Assembly: GCA_958295665.1 (NCBI GenBank)
Contig: OY282560.1
Span: forward strand, 205,903,420 to 205,967,419
DNA: 64,000 bases
Direction of reading: 5' to 3'
Origin: Tipula vernalis
Taxonomy: Eukaryota > Arthropoda > Insecta > Diptera > Tipulidae
Shown here: positions 24,946-36,760 of the stretch, piece after piece
Numbering within the stretch: position 1 is the stretch's first letter
Layout of the letters: every line of letters starts with the position of its first letter
The notes under the pieces: generated by a model
Told to the model about the DNA's origin: nothing
Database searches by the model: none
The model's input: the letters and a program-made list of their open reading frames with translations, nothing else
Program-made: the position numbers and the translations under genes

Positions 24946-25454
24946 TTATACATACAATGCAATTTTTTAAATTTTCAGTAAAAATGAAAAAAATTCCATT
25001 CAAGAAATTCTATACACAAATTACAATTTCCGAACGTTTTTATAAATTTTGACAGATGTCCGCATGTGCGAAATAAATGTGGAATTCGAAAAAAGGGCCG
25101 AACCCAATATTAAATGTGTCAAAATGATTCAAGTTAGACCATCTATCGTAAATAAATATACATACGAGTACAGTGTAATTCACGTTAACACGAAAACGGA
25201 TAACAAGAACTTTCTTGTGTTCCCGATTCCACTATTTCTTCATATTATTTTGTTGTTCCCTTCGATTTCGTCTTATCCGATTTCAACTGTATTTTTGAAC
25301 AATTAACGAGCTTATTAAGATGTGTCTCTTCTAAATTTCTTTCTTTTGTTAAAGGTTACAAGGAATCACAGTAAAAATAATTTAAATTGGTTTGAGTTTC
25401 AGGTTTGGGTTCCAGAATGAATAATCAAAAATTTGTTCGCCTTGAAACATTTCC
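24946..25454. other. No gene seen
   Basis: AT-rich DNA after the LINE 3' end. An 85-codon plus-strand frame at 25049-25306 has no recognisable family and is not called. Confidence 0.45.
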
Positions 25455-25625
25455 ACATGTTGGAGTGGTTGTCAAGTGTGTTGTTTATCATGTTGTTGGT
25501 CTTCTTAAATTCAATCCCTGCCGCTGATCATACAATGTTTTTATTTTATTTTAACTTCTACTAATTTTTTTATTGAACTGGTGCTCTCGAGTTTTGTTAG
25601 CCTGGTCTAATAAAAATATTTCAAA
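25455..25625 (+). mobile_element. tRNA-derived SINE-like repeat, copy 1
   Basis: Contains a possible A box (TGGTTGTCAAGTG near 25465) and, about 40 bases later, a B box-like AAATTCAATCCC, followed by an unrelated body with CTCGAGTTTTGTTAGCCTGGTCTAA. The whole arrangement is repeated at 25715-25860. This is the structure of a tRNA-derived SINE. The tRNA of origin is not clear and neither copy folds into an intact tRNA that I can recognise. Confidence 0.6.
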
Positions 25626-25714
25626 TAAAATTTTGTGATCAAGATGGGACACAGAAAATTTCTATTGGGGCTTTTTTGTTCTAGCCCATTTTAGTATAAA
25701 GAATATTGCATGTA

Positions 25715-25860
25715 GCGAAGAGCCGAGGTGTCAAGTGTGATGTTTATTATGTTGTTGTTCTTGAGTTCGATCCTCGTGTCATATGTTTTTTTTTCCTACA
25801 GGTTTAAAAAATATTTTTGACTGCTCACGAGTTCGGTTTGCCGGTTAAAACAGAAAATTT
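25715..25860 (+). mobile_element. tRNA-derived SINE-like repeat, copy 2
   Basis: Same order as copy 1: GAGGTGTCAAGTGTGATG, then a better B box GAGTTCGATCCTC near 25765, a T-rich spacer, and ACGAGTTCGGTTTGCCGGTTAA as the counterpart of the 3' body of copy 1. The two copies are head to tail about 260 bases apart. Confidence 0.6.
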
Positions 25861-25929
25861 AATTCGAATTTAACAAGCGTTTTTGTTATAAAAGGCAATC
25901 GTACCAAGCGGCATTTCCCTCTCTATGAA

Positions 25930-26215
25930 AAAGTAATCGTAATTTCGGCGTCAATCGTACAGCTCGTCCCCCTTTATTTTGTCGTTAAGCAGATCGTTAT
26001 TATTCGTGTGTTTGTATATTTCAATCTCATCTAGCCAATCCGTCACACTGCTTGAACGTATGGTTTTTATTCTTGATATGTAATGCAAAATTTGATTTAA
26101 TTTCTGATGTTGGCTTTTTAATTTCTTGGATATGCTCATGGAACCTTTTTTTAAAATTCCTCCCAGTTTGGCCAATATACAATTTCGTGCAATCATTACA
26201 TATAATTTTGTAGAG
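25930..26215 (-). pseudogene. Penelope-like element, GIY-YIG fragment
   Basis: On the minus strand, 26205-26125 reads KLYIGQTGRNFKKRFHEH, the GIY-YIG endonuclease signature. After a frameshift the region continues as an 81-codon frame ending at 25951 (DEIEIYKHTNNNDLLNDKI). It is broken by the shift and cut off upstream at the solo LTR that begins near 26218. Confidence 0.75.
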
Positions 26216-26217
26216 TC

Positions 26218-26661
26218 TTTAGCTTTTCACTTTATTTATCTTTAATAAAAAACGACACTTTTAAATTTATGATTTAATAAATATTATTTTATTTTATTTT
26301 GTTGTTGTTTATTTTATTATTAAAAAATTTAATTTATTTATTGAAAATTAATTTATTATTTTTTGTACAAAATTTTCTAATTTATTTATTTTTTCCATCA
26401 TTTTTAGCTGTTTAACTTTTAATTTTCAATCAGCGCGCGTGTGCCCAACACCAAATCCGAGACGGGATTAATAAAAAAAATTAATTTATTTTATTTTGTG
26501 TTTGTCACTTCTATTGTGTTGTGTTTTGGGTATGTGCGTGTGTTCCCAAATGGTGATAACGTTGAGCGGCGTGAAACGTTGTGGCGATATTGTGGTAAGC
26601 TCAGACGCCAATGTATGTTGTTAGTATATTGCGGCGGAGAACGCATGAGTGAGCCGCTACA
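26218..26661 (-). mobile_element. Probable solo LTR, related to the one at 20759-21245
   Basis: On the minus strand it starts TGTAGCGGCTCACTCATGC, close to the start of the 20759 LTR. It later contains CGTCTCGGATTTGG, matching that LTR's ATCTCGGATTTC segment at a similar position. AGTC flanks both sides (26214-26217 and 26662-26665). The far end on the plus strand is TTTAGC rather than the expected TG, so that boundary is either mutated or slightly off. The 142-codon plus-strand frame at 26441-26869 runs out of the LTR and is considered spurious. Confidence 0.6.
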
Positions 26662-26997
26662 AGTCCTGATGATCTGCTGGTTTTTTTTTTTTTTTTTTCA
26701 GCTTTTAATTTTGCGATTCATGTCTTTTATTAGTTTTGAACTAAAAACATTTGGAACATATTTATGTAAAAGAGGGGTAAATCTACGGAAAAACGATATC
26801 AAAAAAGTGATTTCGAACAAAAATATTTTGCCCTCAGAACAACGGTTTTTCTTCAATCGAACAAATTAAAAGCAAAATAGCAATTGTTTCTCCTTTAAGA
26901 TATAAAAATTATCGCAGAGCGAAACAAAATAAAATTCATTCTTCCCATATTTCGTTTAAATCAAGTTGGGTGGTCGATCAAATTATCAGGTAATCGA

Positions 26998-27285
26998 TTA
27001 CTCGAAAAAACGCCAAAATAACCGAGTACCCGGGTACTTGATAATCGGTATTGGATACCCTACTGCGGTGTCTAGATATTTCGAGGAAAATAACTTCTTA
27101 TTACCGAATATTGCATTTTGGGCATTCCGTAGTTGAATATTTATATGTTGTTTCATATAGCAGAGCATGTTGATTTCTAAGTATTTCACTGATGATTTTT
27201 GAACAATGGGAGCATTATTTATTTTTATCCTTGGGTTTTCAACATTTCTTTTCCAATTCCTTTTCGGATCATTGTTGGCCATCTG
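26998..27285 (-). pseudogene. Jockey-type LINE reverse-transcriptase fragment
   Basis: A 94-codon minus-strand frame contains NPRIKINNAPIVQKSSVKYL, QHINIQLRNAQNAIFGNKKL and FSSKYLDTAV. In Jockey-like LINEs this is the region after the catalytic box (the I-x-NN-x-PI...VKYLG segment and the helical tail). It is a different, more diverged family than copies A and B. It has no neighbours from the same element. Confidence 0.75.
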
Positions 27286-27408
27286 TACCGATTTTCGAAA
27301 TAAATTGAGTACATTTAATTTTCATTTATTTTTATTCTACACGTGTGCAGATATTTGGTGATAAAATCAGTCGCCTTTTGTAGATGCTCCTGTATTTTGT
27401 GGATCATC

Positions 27409-27608
<200 letters not shown>

Positions 27609-28417
27609 AAAAATGGTTATTCGGTGTAAGAGCCTGTGCCACCGAATGCATATACATTTTATTGTAAATTATAATTTCATAAATTTTCTCTTAATTTGAA
27701 AGTAATCTTAATGGGCCTGCTGTAACTCGTTGGAATAATTCTGACCTGTGGTTTGCACTCCATTTACTCTATCCTTGTTATTATATTGGCGCTTTGCACT
27801 GTTATTATTTGTTGTTTTATGGTTTGAATTGCTCGTGTAGTATTAATGATTCATGTTGTTGTTTTCTAAGCATTTGGTTCGGCAATGTTTATTTTTGTAT
27901 ACGGGGTCCCATAAAGTTCAGGTTATCCTTTATAGGTATCCTTTATGGGTATTTATAGACATTTATAATTGGTAGCTTATTTAGGCATTTTGGTCCAATC
28001 AATGTTTAAATTTTGTTAATTTCGATAGTAGTTTCGTTAATTTCGATTTCATTTATTTCCCGGTTAGTGTTTTGATCTCTCTCTTTGATTTTTACTCCAG
28101 CTGTAATGGCTCCTAATTTGTTTCTCCAATGGATGTTTATATGTATAATTATGTTTTGGGTAATTAATTCATTGCTTCTTTTCATTTTTGCTCGTACTGA
28201 CAAGTTTGGACTACTCATCAAGTAGCTACGATCAAACTACAAAAATACAATTCTTACTTAACGCCGAGAGTATCAAGTAGGAACGTACTGATCTAGCGAA
28301 ATATATTCACAAAATCAAAAATCAAGAGGAAAATATTCATTTGTGTGTGTAATGCCCACACAATCAATTTAAAAGTTAAAAGAAGTTTATATAATTATAT
28401 TCAGTACGAAACCAAAC
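27609..28417. other. No gene seen
   Basis: No recognisable coding. A 71-codon minus-strand frame at 28006-28221 is rich in N, I and E and matches nothing I know. Confidence 0.45.
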
Positions 28418-28419
28418 TA

Positions 28420-31400
28420 CACAGTAAAAAAAATGTGTAATTTTCCTTGTTTTTTTTTACAACATTTAAGTTGAAATGAAATTGTTTCTCTGTAAAATTA
28501 CATAAATATTTAAAAAAAAATAGTACAACCTGCGAAACCGTGTAATTTTACTAGTCATTACTTCTTTTATGTTAAAATTAGTCATACTTTAATAGCAATC
28601 TTGCTTTGGTGTACTAAATATTCAACCGCTGTAGTAAAATCAAAATGATAATCGATGCAGCTCCTTACATTAACTTTGTAGTTTAGCATATTCTATTATT
28701 CATAAATAATATGTCGTCTTAACGCAATGTGTTCCTTGTAAAAATACACACGAAATAAGTAATTTAGGGAAACGCTATTACCAGACAAAAAATTGAAAAA
28801 AGAAGTAGTGCACAATTTGGGAAAACGGTTAGCTGAAATCCACTATAAATCTTAATTCAAAAATAAACATGAGAAATCATTTTCATAAATTGTTGAATGA
28901 GAACTTTACCCTTCGTACTCGCTAGTTCTAAAGTAATCAAAATCCGTTAATGAATATTCACAATAAACGCGTATTGCTATGCGAATAAATGAACAAACGT
29001 TCGCAGAAACAAATTAGGAATAGAAATACCTAAATATTTTATAAAAATAGTTAAAACTACATTTTGTTTTTTATTTTAAATTTTAACAAAATTCTGCCCG
29101 AGTTTTGTATCACACACGCGCATATTGTTTTATTTTAAGCAGATTTTTTTACAAATTTGTATTTAAAATCATAACGCATTTAATAAGAAAACAAAATTCC
29201 TAAACCAAAAATTTAAATGAAATCAAAATCAATTATCAATATAATGATGGTAAAGTCAGAAGATTATGATTGTACGAATAGAATGATGTATAATGTAATA
29301 CAAAACTTGTCTATTAAACGGTTGAACACATTTTATTGTTTCCTTTTTTGAGTAATACAAATAAGAGAATATAATATTATTTATGAGTTTTGAGTATTTA
29401 GTATCTCTGTTTCATTTTTAAAAAGGCAATAACTTAAAAGTATTTATCTAAGTCTGTTATATCAGAGCCTACTCTATAAATAAGAGCCTCCACATTGACT
29501 GTATTTTTTACTAAGCTTAAAATAAAGTACATAAAATTTTTTCTTTACTATGAAACTATATGGGAAAACGATTGTTTTCATTTACATTTTTAGTCTATAA
29601 GAAATATGAGCTTTTACATTATTTTTATACGAAAATGTTCATAAAACATGTAATTTTATTTGATTGAAAAATCGAATCATGAAAATGTTTATTTCTTAGT
29701 GAAAATCCTCTTGGAATATAAACTATTGCTAAACTTTTTTGGAATGTTGTTGTTGTAAAATACGTCATAACATTAAATTTATAAACAATTATAACCATCT
29801 CTTTTTAGTCTCCTTCTAAAAGCATTGCCACATGACAAAAATCTACCCGAATACAGATTCATATCATGTGGCAATGCTTTATTAACGACTTTTGTTTAAA
29901 CCATAGATGTCGCATACAATGAAAAACTTATAAAAAGAATCAAATAGGTGATCGAACCGGTCGGATTCTAAAATCGGTATGATTTTTGATTTGGTTAAAC
30001 ATATTTTTGTGGCTTCCCTTTATAGTAATAATTAAATTGTAATAAAAATTAATTTAATATAATTTTTTTATAAATTTACTAAAATTAAACCATTGCTTTG
30101 AAAGAAATTATGGTAATTTTACGTAAAAAGTTTTCTTTCAAATCGTTTACTCAGCCCGAATCCCTGTTGTTTTTAATTGTGTGTTTAGTGACATTTAGGA
30201 ATGGGAATAATAAGTAAGAGCTATTTTATTTTATACACCGCTCTCAAATGTTATGACAATTCAAATATTCTAAACAAAAACTTATTTTGAATGGGTCATT
30301 AATTTTTGGGAATAAAAATCGATGCCAAATATTAATCATGTTGTATTTATTTTCAGCTGTGTCTTAATTTAAATACAATAATATTTTTAATACTTGAGAA
30401 ATAAATAAGGCATTTATATTACAGTTAATGTTTGTTGGTTATGTCGTTTATTTGTGATGCATAACAATCTGGGTTGATTTGATTTTTTTGATTTCTTCGC
30501 GCTCAATGCATATTAGCTATTATAATTTTTTCTCTTTGACTCTCTTTGATTTATTTTAATTTTGGCTGTTCAACGTATTTTTTTTTTTTACCATTGATTT
30601 TAGTTGTGAATAAGTGATGACGTCATTAAATAGAATATTCTCTTTTTAATACATATTGTTGTTGTTGTAGAACGTTTTTTAATTTAATTCCTTTATTTTC
30701 TTTTGATTATATCTGGAAAATGGGGAAGCTTGAGAATCTGTACTTTAAATGAGTTAGTCATTGAGTTGTTTATTAGTGATTTCAGAAAAAATTATTTATC
30801 TAGGTTTAATTTTTAATTCATATTTTTTCGTCAATCGAAATCGCGTTTTTTCATACAAACTCTATGAAAATAAATTATTTTTTAGTGTTTCTATGTCCTT
30901 TATTTTAAGTTCATTTTTTACATGCCGGCTCTATTCATATCAAGATGGTTCTGATTTAACCTGTGCAGTTGTGTGTTTTGAGCTTGTCAACAAGAAAAAA
31001 ATTATTTTATTTTAATATTGTGATAAAATCAAGCGTAAGTATAAAACAATTGTTAAATATCAAGTCCTATAGTTACAATAAAACTAATTTGAACTAATGT
31101 CCGTCAAACTAATAAATAATAGTCCGTAATGTTGGTGAGAATACAAAAATATAATTTTGTACACAATTTTAATATACTATTTTAATTTATAATATTTTTT
31201 GGAATTATTAACATATTAAAATTCGAATACTATATAAAAAGAATATTGATGATAATTTTGATTAGCTTCAATATATAGAAAACTACTAAGAAGCAAACGA
31301 TGTAGCGGGATTTTTGGATAAAAGCTAAAACCAAATAAAATTTTGATAGCGAATTAATATAATGAAAATCGTAGGACGTTTATTGATGTTTATCGCTAGC

Positions 31401-31595
31401 TTTGTAAGCTAAAACAATTTTGCCATTAGATTAATGTTTTAGAATGCTTCCGAGTAATCAATATCACAAATGTATTGTATTTATTGACTACAATTTAAAA
31501 AGCTCTTTATATTAATTTTGTGTACCAATAAATGTCAATGAGGCTTAAACATTTCTATCATTTTTCTATTATGATAAATATTTTAGTTGACAACG
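28420..31595. other. Left non-coding arm of the CACTA-like element
   Basis: About 3.2 kb without a credible reading frame. It holds the left terminal repeat, the subterminal TGTAATTTTAC words in the first 230 bases, and a perfect hairpin at 29819-29880. The remainder is AT-rich. The unusually long arm could include 5' untranslated exons or older nested insertions that I cannot delimit. Confidence 0.6.
29819..29880. repeat. Perfect 17 bp inverted repeat (hairpin)
   Basis: AAAGCATTGCCACATGA (29819-29835) and TCATGTGGCAATGCTTT (29864-29880) are exact inverted copies separated by 28 bases. Transcribed, they would make a 17 bp stem. The sequence is not low-complexity, so chance is unlikely. It could be a very small MITE, a protein-binding site or a small-RNA precursor. 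Confidence 0.85.
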
Positions 31596-34142
31596 ATGTT
31601 TACATGTTTAGTATGTTCCTTTGAAACTGTAAATAAAAATATTTATGAAAAACATATATCATCAAATCGTTTTGCGAGAACAGCAGTATTTTTTTGCTAC
31701 TGTTGCAAAGAACAATTTTCTAAATAGTGTCACACAAATATAGGAAACACTCAGAGGAATTGAGCTCTAAAACAAACACTATTTCTCTAAATCAAGCAAA
31801 AGTTATATTATACAAAATTCCAAACTGTAAATTTAGCTGTAATTCTGAATTCGAATTAGTAAGACATGCGGTGAACCATTTAAAAATCAAAGGCATTGCT
31901 GTACAGTGTCCGATAACCAGATGTTCGGCCTATTTTCAAAATATTTAGTCATTCCGATCACATTTACGGCGAATACATTTATTTAAGTTTGCTCGAAACG
32001 AGCACGAAATCGCAAATAATTCTAATTTAAAAGAAAATGCAAAGGATGTTGATGTACATCAATCGCTTAGTGGATATCAACAAAACGGAGTTTCGAATAT
32101 TGCCAATTTTAGTTCATTTAATAGTTTAAATTTTAAAGACTTAATTTCGCAACTGAAAATAGAACATAATGTTCCAGAAACTGTGATAAAATTAATTATT
32201 GATGAAATTCGACAAGAATGCAAAAACTGTAAAGAATCGTGCAAAAATGAGTTGGAGAAAATCTATGTTAAATACAACTTAAAAAAAAACATTATTGAAG
32301 AAATCAATGAAAATGTTTTAAGCAAAGTTAACCTAAAAAATGATGATATCACGGATTCAACTTACAAAAGAACAAATTCATTGAAGCAAAATGAAAATTT
32401 TGTCAAACCTCTTGAAATAAATTTGGGGAAAAATAGACATCATTTAGACTGCCATTACCAATACATTCCGATACTAGAAACTTTGAAGATGCTAATGAAA
32501 GATATATCTGTGAAAGAACAAATACTAGCCGTCCAGAAATGTAGTAGTAATGATATTTATGTTGATTACACCGATGGCCTGAATTACCGCAACAATATTT
32601 TTTTCTGCGAAAAAAAATTAGAAAATATATTGTACATGGATGCATTTGAAGTGTGTAATCCTTTAGGTTCGGCCAAAGTAAAACACAAAATTTTGGGAGT
32701 TTATTTTATTTTAGGAAATATTCTTCTACATAATCGATCTAAAGTCGATAACATCCAACTTGTATTATTTTGTAAGGAGTCGCACGTTAAAGCATTTGGA
32801 TTCCACAAAATATTTCAAAAATTAGTGCATGATTTGATAATCCTCGAAAATGAGGGGATTTCCCTATCAACAAACAGCAATATTTGCGACTCTCTCATAG
32901 CTATTTGTGGGGATAATTTGGGTTCCCATCAAATAGGTGGATTTTTAGAAAATTTCAGCACATCTCAATATTTTTGTCGATATTGCTATATTACAATGGC
33001 CGAGTTTAAGACGACCGCCAACATGCTTAAAGAAATTCGCTCTCCTGAAACGTATGTAAATGACATCAAAGAAGTTAGTGATTTTGAAATAAAAAGTTAC
33101 CGAGGAATAAAACAAAATTGTACATTTAATGAACTTACACACTATCATATATGTAATCCCGGATTACCACCATGTATAGCCCATGATCTTTACGAAGGAA
33201 TTATTGCGAAGGATCTAAATTTATATATTCAACATTTTATTGCAAAACGGTATTTCTCATTTGAATTTTTCAATCAGAATGCTCGTTACATTAATACATG
33301 CCTAAAACTAAATACGTCATTTCCAAATATAAATGAGAAAACCAAGCGTATTACTGGCAGTGTACATCAAAATTATACTTTATTGATGATATTTCCTTTG
33401 ATAGTGCTTAATTGTAAGGAACGTTTTGATTACAAAGATGGTGTTTGGGAATTGCTGCTGTAAATCGTATAATCAAGTTTGTAAACTGGAGCTTTTGATG
33501 CATCGTTATTTAAATGCAAGAATCAGTATGTTTCCTAATAAAGGTTTAATTCCTAAACATCATTACTTACAACATTATCCAAATTTAATCAGAAAATTTG
33601 GACCTCTAAATAAATTTTCAACTCTAAGATTTGAGAGTAAGCATCAGTATTTTAAAAAAATTGTAAACAATGCAAGGCATTTCATAAACCTCACCAAACT
33701 ACTAGCGGAGAGACATCAACTATATCAAAGTTTTCTTAAATTACGATTTTCTGATCAGATTATTGCAGACTATGTTACCAATATCACCATTACCACATGC
33801 AAAGGGCAAAAAATAGATAGAACAAATCGAGCTAAATACAGAGATATAGAATATGAAGTTGACACATTGCTTCCTATATTTATTAATGAAACAAATTTAA
33901 TCGCTGCTTTAAAAATTACTCATATTTTTGTGAATGCTTCTTATAATCAAATTACATTTTTTGGCAATACGTATACAATAGAATTGGAACATACTAAACG
34001 TGTTTGTATCGTAGAAAAATTAAGCTGCGATTCAATGATAATTACATATACTAATTTACTATCTCCATTTCCAATCAAAACATATAAGCATCAAAACATT
34101 GAATACGCCTTGTTTCAGCATAGTATTCCCTATTTATTATAG
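31596..34142 (+). pseudogene. Zinc-finger Tnp2-related transposase of the CACTA-like element (broken)
   Basis: Starts at ATG 31596 with a Cys/His-rich region (CLVCSF...CYCC...H, then CPITRC...H...H, C2H2-like fingers). A long linker follows, then the catalytic region: YMDAFEVCNPLGS near 32634, GVYFILGN, GDNLGSHQIGGF near 32914, CRYCYI, and PGLPPCIAHDLYEGI near 33160. The C-terminal block has PKHHYLQHYPNLI, GPL and RFESKHQ near 33630. Breaks: a frameshift with TAG at 31725, an in-frame TAG at 31946-31948 inside the second finger, and a frameshift near 33455. Otherwise the product would be about 845 residues. In this animal family the D/E-rich blocks are thought to form an RNase-H-like catalytic core; I infer that here. 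The accessory gene follows 71 bases downstream. Confidence 0.85.
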
Positions 34143-34213
34143 CTAAAGGTAAGAAGATTTTTAAAAAAATACAATATACGCACTTAAGTAAAACAAAAAT
34201 ATTTCTTTAACAG

Positions 34214-36760
34214 ATGTTAAAAATAGGATTCAAGGTGTGGAGTTCATTAAGAAAAGGGGCTATTAAGAAAAGTTTCTGTTCCGAAGTTAACTTAGATGCG
34301 GTAATCCAGAAAGGTAAGTCATAAAATTCATTTTAGTGTACAAAACCGTTATAATTAATTTAGCGAGATTAGTTTTGCTTTTTAAAGACTAACTAATTAA
34401 TCAAACAACGCAATTTACCGTATACAATTTAGACAAGATCATAAATCATCTAGTAAAGATTTTTACTCGTATAAAAACAGTTTTTGATTTTTTGATTTTT
34501 GATTTTTATTCAACATAAAAATCGGTTCTAAAACAAAAAATTCATATTATGTAAAATTATTTTACCTACACATTTTCAATTTCAGCAAACGACATTGGTA
34601 TATCAGGCAGTAAACTTGTATTAGAAGAAGACGGCACGGAAATTGAGGACTCGGATACCCTTGAGTTTTTCTCGAAACAAGTGTTTCTATTATTGGAGCC
34701 GGATCAAAAGTGGGGCCCATCCATAATTGCTGAGAGAATAAAAGAGACTTCGTTAACCGAACTCGAGACTACAGTAAACGAAGAACAAAATTTTGAAATT
34801 GTATTTATGCCAACACAAACTATAGATCAACGGCACTTACCGTCGAGAAGCTTGGGCCGAAATACTGATACCTACTCTTCTGAATATGATTCTTTAAATG
34901 ACACCTTATCAATGTCAAGTGTTGCATTTTATCCATCATCCAATGACAGCAACTTTGGTTTTGCTCAGTGCAAGATATTATTTAGTAACTTTAAAATAAA
35001 TTGGAATAAAATACCGAGACACATCATGGACCTATTTGAAAAAGAGATGCCATTGGGAAATTATTTACAAGACTTCATACATTTTATAGTTGACGACATG
35101 CGCGCAATATCATTTTACATTCCAGTTCCCATTTTCCGGCAAGTAGCGCAGGAGTCAATATCAAAATACCCTAAAAGTCTGGGTATAATTACGGAAGGTT
35201 TCGAACTTAACACCGAGCCAATAAATATTACGTCAAAATTATTATATCATAACAACTATTTGAATCGGCGCGGGGCGAAAAGGAATCGGGACACTCATAA
35301 CAAACCAAGCATTATAAAAAGACTCAAATCATTAAAAGAAAGCTGTCCAAACTGGATTAGTGAATCCGACGAAGATATTGACTCGTTAGAGAGAAAAAGA
35401 ATAATTTTGAAACAAAAGGCGGGGATTACAACTCTAACACCCCTCGAAGAAAACGAAATCGACAAATTTTTTAGTGAAACTTATTCATTGCAAAGAGACT
35501 TTTTGAATAATATGGAAGCTCCTCCAACCATATCAGATATAAAAGAAAAATGGCCACATTTACTTTTATCTAAATTTGCAAAGGAACATTTCTCAAAACT
35601 GATAAATAATTCCGATGTCGACGCTCAAAACTTAGCAAAGAAAGTAGATCAAATTGTGGCGTTTTCAAAAAAGAACAAAAGAGGCGGTCTCAATCAAATA
35701 TGCGACAGAGAACAAAATAAAGAATATGCTGTGTTAAACATTTTAACCACTTATTTCAACGAGGATATTAGTTGCTTATACAAAAAATATCCAGTGAGTA
35801 TAGTTTTAATACAATATTACAATATGTTTCATAATATTAACAATCCGTTCAATCTCCAGGTGGGCACGCTAATAGATGATATAGTTCCGACTCACAATGC
35901 ACCGTGGATTGCGGTGGTAGGTAAGTATTTGTTTTTAGCCAGAAAACACTGTTTATACATTCATTTCATATACCGTCAATTTAGTTTAAATATTATTAGC
36001 GTTTATTAACCGTAAAAGTGGTTTTTCTTTTGAAATAGGTAAACACTCACAAGTGTTAAATTTATTCTAACTGGCTGAGATTGCAATAAAAAAAAGCGAC
36101 TCAGACCAGTTAATCTATGTACTTAATTTTGAAAAAGATTTATAATTTAGCATCTAGGTTTGGTGCCGTGAAATAAGGCCAGAGGTTTTAATGCTATAAA
36201 ATAAATGAAGGCTTTAATTCGCAATCAAGCTTCGAAATATTTTTATAAAGCGTAATAAAATCCTTGGGTCTTAGTTTACTTTCATTAGTAAGTTGTAGGA
36301 TTTTAAAATATTCTATTTAATTTTATATAATATTCCGTCATTCGTGAAAAAATGTTGGCTTTTATTTCTCTTCACAAAAGTGAAAAAACCCTCGAAAAAA
36401 AATTGGACATTATTGGTGGCTTTAATGAACTAAAGGCCTAACTAATAAGCATCTTCTTTTAAAGTTATTATTATATTTTTTTCTTCTTTTTTGACAGAAA
36501 TCGCACCCGAAACAACGCTATTTTATATTTTTATCGATAACAAAATGTGTACAACAACCAAAACGTTATTTAAAGCCGTGGAACTACTGCTTATATTTTA
36601 TTTCAATTTTAATATGAGTTATCTAAAAGAGATCAGCTCAACAATGCAGATAATTCAAAATTTATTAGGTATACCTAATACGTTTGGTAGGTCGACGAAA
36701 AAAACATTGGGCAACAAATCCAGAGTCTATAGTCTTTTAACTGCGATTAATGATCCGTAA
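34214..36760 (+). CDS. CIDE-N-domain accessory protein of the CACTA-like element
   Basis: Spliced gene: exons 34214-34313, 34586-35920 and 36498-36760, giving an open 565-residue product. A further in-frame 66 nt GTGAGT...CTCCAG intron at 35794-35859 would reduce it to 543. Residues about 1-70 look like a CIDE-N (CAD/DFF-type) domain: basic start VWSSLRKGAIKK, then LVLEEDGTEIEDSD and a VFLLLEPDQKW end. The C-terminal half resembles the helical region of a protein family common near such transposases in animals, ending in a FIDNK...F-x-VELL...Y-x3-F-x-NMSYLKE block. CIDE-N domains mediate head-to-tail oligomerisation in apoptotic nuclease regulators, so a role in complex assembly is possible but only inferred. 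No stop or frameshift is seen, in contrast to the transposase beside it. Confidence 0.8.

Noticed and set aside
25755..25785. Functional tRNA gene
   Set aside because: A B box-like motif is present but no full cloverleaf could be drawn; a SINE head is the better reading.
26441..26869. 142-codon plus-strand frame
   Set aside because: It lies mostly inside a solo LTR on the opposite strand and crosses its boundary.
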